Source of the DNA: Bog-473 sp963751335
GTDB lineage: Bacteria; Actinomycetota; Acidimicrobiia; Acidimicrobiales; RAAP-2
DNA length: 64,000 bases
Assembly: GCA_963751335.1 (NCBI GenBank)
Contig: CAVVUB010000006.1
Span: 62,001 to 126,000, forward strand
Direction of reading: 5' to 3'
Every line of letters starts with the position of its first letter. Position 1 is the stretch's first letter. Positions 62,135 through 64,000 of this stretch are shown here, piece by piece. The position numbers and the translations under genes are program-made. The notes beneath the pieces were generated by a model. It was not told the DNA's origin and did not search any database. It worked only from the letters and a program-made list of their open reading frames with translations.

Positions 62135-64000
62135 GTGTCGGAGCGGTCGTTTACGCACCTGCACACCCACACCGAGTTCTCCATGCTCGATGGGGCGGCT
62201 CGGGTCAAGGATCTCGTGGCGGCCGCGGTCGCCGACGGGCAACCCGCGCTCGGCATCACCGACCACGGGAACATGTATGGGGTGTTGGACTTCTACAAGG
62301 CTTGCCGGTCCGCCGACATCGTGCCCATCATCGGCACCGAGGCCTACATGGCCGGTGAGTCGCGCCATGAGCGTCCCGTGCGCCGGGGCCGGGTGGACGA
62401 CACGGGAGGTGACGTCGAGGGCGGTCAGAAGCTCTATTACCACCTGACCCTCCTGTCCGAGACGGTCGAGGGCTATCGGAACCTCATGAAGCTGTCGTCC
62501 GCCGCCTACCTCGAGGGCTACTACTACAAGCCGCGGCTGGACTGGGAGTTGCTCGAGCGCCATCACGGCGGGCTCATCGCCACCACCGGCTGCCTGGGTG
62601 GGGTCGTGTTGCAGGCGCTCCTGGCCGGTGACTACCAGGGGGCCGAGCAGCGGGCCGCCCGGCTCCAGGACATCTTTGGCCAGGGCAACCTCTTCGTCGA
62701 GCTCCAGGACCACGGCATGGCCGACCAGCACCGCACCAATCCGCAGCTGGTCGAAATCGCTCGGCGCATCGGTGCGCCCCTGCTGGCCACCAACGACAGC
62801 CACTACACCCACCGCGAGGACGCAGTGGCGCACGATGCCTTGCTCTGCGTGCAGACGGGTGCCTTGCTCTCCGACACCAACCGCTTCAAGTTCGAGGGAA
62901 CCGAGCACTACCTGAAGTCGGCGGCTGAGATGCGCCACCTGTTCCGGGAGGTTCCCGAGGCGTGTGACAACACGTTGCTGATTGCCGAGCGGGCGAATGT
63001 ACAGATCGAACTGGGCAAGCCGAGCCTGCCCGAGTTCCCCGTGCCCGATCGCTTCAGCGGGGCCACCTACGAGGAGCGAGCCCAGGCCTACCTCAAGCAC
63101 CTGGCCTTCGAAGGGGCAAAGGAGCGCTACGGCGACCCGATGCCTCCCGCGGTGGTCGAGCGACTCGAGTTCGAGTTGAACGTCATCGGCGACATGGGCT
63201 TCCCGGCCTACTTCCTCGTCGTGTGGGACCTCATCCGCTTCGCCCGGGAGTCGGGCATCCGGGTCGGCCCGGGCCGCGGTTCTGCTGCCGGGTGCTGCGT
63301 GGCCTACTGCCTGCGCATCGTCGACCTCGACCCAATTCGATACGACCTCCTCTTCGAGCGCTTTCTCAATCCGGGCCGCAAGCAGATGCCCGACATCGAC
63401 ATGGACTTCGACGAGCGCTACCGCGCCGACGTGATGCGCTACGCGGCCGAGAAGTACGGAAGCGACCGGGTCGCCCAGGTCATCACCTTCTCGACCATCA
63501 AGGCGCGAGCGGCCGTGCGTGACGCCTCGCGGGTGCTGGGCAAGCCCTACATCGTGGGCGACAAGATCGCCAAGGCCATGCCCCCGCTCATCATGGGCCG
63601 GGACACGCCGCTCCGGGCTTGCCTGGAGAAGATCGAGGGCTACGAGGACGGCTACGCCACCGCGGGTGACCTTCGAGCGATGCGCGACACCGACCCCGAG
63701 GCCAAAGAGGTCATCGACGTGGCCCTCGGCCTCGAAGGTCTCCGTCGCCAGGACGGTATCCACGCCGCCGCGGTGGTGATCTCCCGCGACCCCCTGACCG
63801 ACTACCTCCCGATCCAGCGCAAGCCCGATTCGGGCGGACTACCCGAGGACGCGCCCATCGTCACCCAGTACGAGATGCACGGCGTCGAGGAACTGGGCCT
63901 GTTGAAGATGGACTTCCTCGGCCTGCGCAACCTCTCGATCATCGAGCGGACGCTCGATCTGATCGAGGCGGAGACGGGCGAACGGCTCGACGTCGACAAC
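62135..64000 (+). CDS. dnaE: DNA polymerase III alpha subunit, 3' end cut by window
   Basis: Replicative polymerase catalytic subunit; 622 codons visible, open at the window end. PHP domain: FTHLHTHTEFSMLDG, ITDHGNMYGV, NDSHY. Polymerase core: GPGRGSAAGC and the catalytic PDIDMDFDERYR; then HAAAVVIS, and the end reaches LGLLKMDFLGLRNL (third catalytic Asp). GTG 62135 has AAAGGAGGG at 5 bases. DnaE1-type by size and position. Confidence 0.95.
   Translation, partial: MSERSFTHLHTHTEFSMLDGAARVKDLVAAAVADGQPALGITDHGNMYGVLDFYKACRSADIVPIIGTEAYMAGESRHERPVRRGRVDDTGGDVEGGQKLYYHLTLLSETVEGYRNLMKLSSAAYLEGYYYKPRLDWELLERHHGGLIATTGCLGGVVLQALLAGDYQGAEQRAARLQDIFGQGNLFVELQDHGMADQHRTNPQLVEIARRIGAPLLATNDSHYTHREDAVAHDALLCVQTGALLSDTNRFKFEGTEHYLKSAAEMRHLFREVPEACDNTLLIAERANVQIELGKPSLPEFPVPDRFSGATYEERAQAYLKHLAFEGAKERYGDPMPPAVVERLEFELNVIGDMGFPAYFLVVWDLIRFARESGIRVGPGRGSAAGCCVAYCLRIVDLDPIRYDLLFERFLNPGRKQMPDIDMDFDERYRADVMRYAAEKYGSDRVAQVITFSTIKARAAVRDASRVLGKPYIVGDKIAKAMPPLIMGRDTPLRACLEKIEGYEDGYATAGDLRAMRDTDPEAKEVIDVALGLEGLRRQDGIHAAAVVISRDPLTDYLPIQRKPDSGGLPEDAPIVTQYEMHGVEELGLLKMDFLGLRNLSIIERTLDLIEAETGERLDVDN

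Noticed and set aside
61754..63763. 669-codon minus-strand open frame
   Set aside because: Antisense to the RDD gene and dnaE, both well supported.
1..64000. CRISPR array, prophage, IS element or tRNA gene
   Set aside because: No spaced repeat array, transposase, integrase or cloverleaf sequence was seen by eye; a covariance-model search would be decisive for RNAs.

Overview
The window is about 64 kb of high-GC, densely coded DNA from an actinobacterium. DivIVA/Wag31-type growth, SepF, a MraZ-headed division cluster, a Bpa-type proteasome activator, ergothioneine genes and many 4-bp start/stop overlaps support this. An uncultured Acidimicrobiia-like lineage is my best guess, but that is inference. 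I see no phage, IS element, CRISPR array, tRNA or rRNA.

Layout. 0-10.5 kb: an accessory catabolic or detoxifying region (kinase-like phosphotransferase, cytochrome P450 facing a large ArsR-type regulator, sulfatase/phosphonate hydrolase, two SDR dehydrogenases, EthD, SnoaL and PPOX proteins). 10.5-18.6 kb: cell-envelope genes (MptB-like mannosyltransferase, a UDP-sulfoquinovose synthase very like plant SQD1, a 944-residue YfhO-like membrane protein), a PadR/membrane-protein pair and a Nudix hydrolase. 18.7-26.8 kb: egtB-egtD, a mycothiol-dependent-isomerase-like protein, a ferredoxin-PadR-ABC exporter operon, msrA and a nitronate monooxygenase. 27-38 kb: an MFS-MarR fusion, a cation exchanger, CapA-like protein, acyl-CoA ligase/phosphatase pair, ROK kinase, HNH nuclease and a lipoate-ligase-like protein. 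38.2-57.2 kb: the division and cell-wall (dcw) cluster mraZ-rsmH-ftsL-ftsI-murE-mraY-ftsW-murG-murC-murB-ftsQ-ftsZ-yggS-sepF-yggT-divIVA, followed by a DksA-like protein, lspA and rluD. 57.2-64 kb: sigma factor, phosphatase, Rrf2 regulator, phosphodiesterase-like protein, bpa, RDD protein and the 5' part of dnaE.

The dcw cluster lacks murF, murD and the usual pgeF. A 35-codon ORF, coupled at both ends, sits exactly where murD is expected. Upstream of mraZ is an array of 10-bp repeats that looks like the MraZ operator. Two regulator genes (ArsR, PadR) have near-consensus promoters placing the transcription start at the start codon (leaderless), with palindromes over the promoter core.

Seven conserved genes, including the normally essential murG and the conserved rsmH, carry an apparent single-base frameshift. 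In all seven the affected base is a G just after a C on the coding strand. Systematic sequence error is the most economical reading, so these genes are annotated as intact CDS with a frame break.
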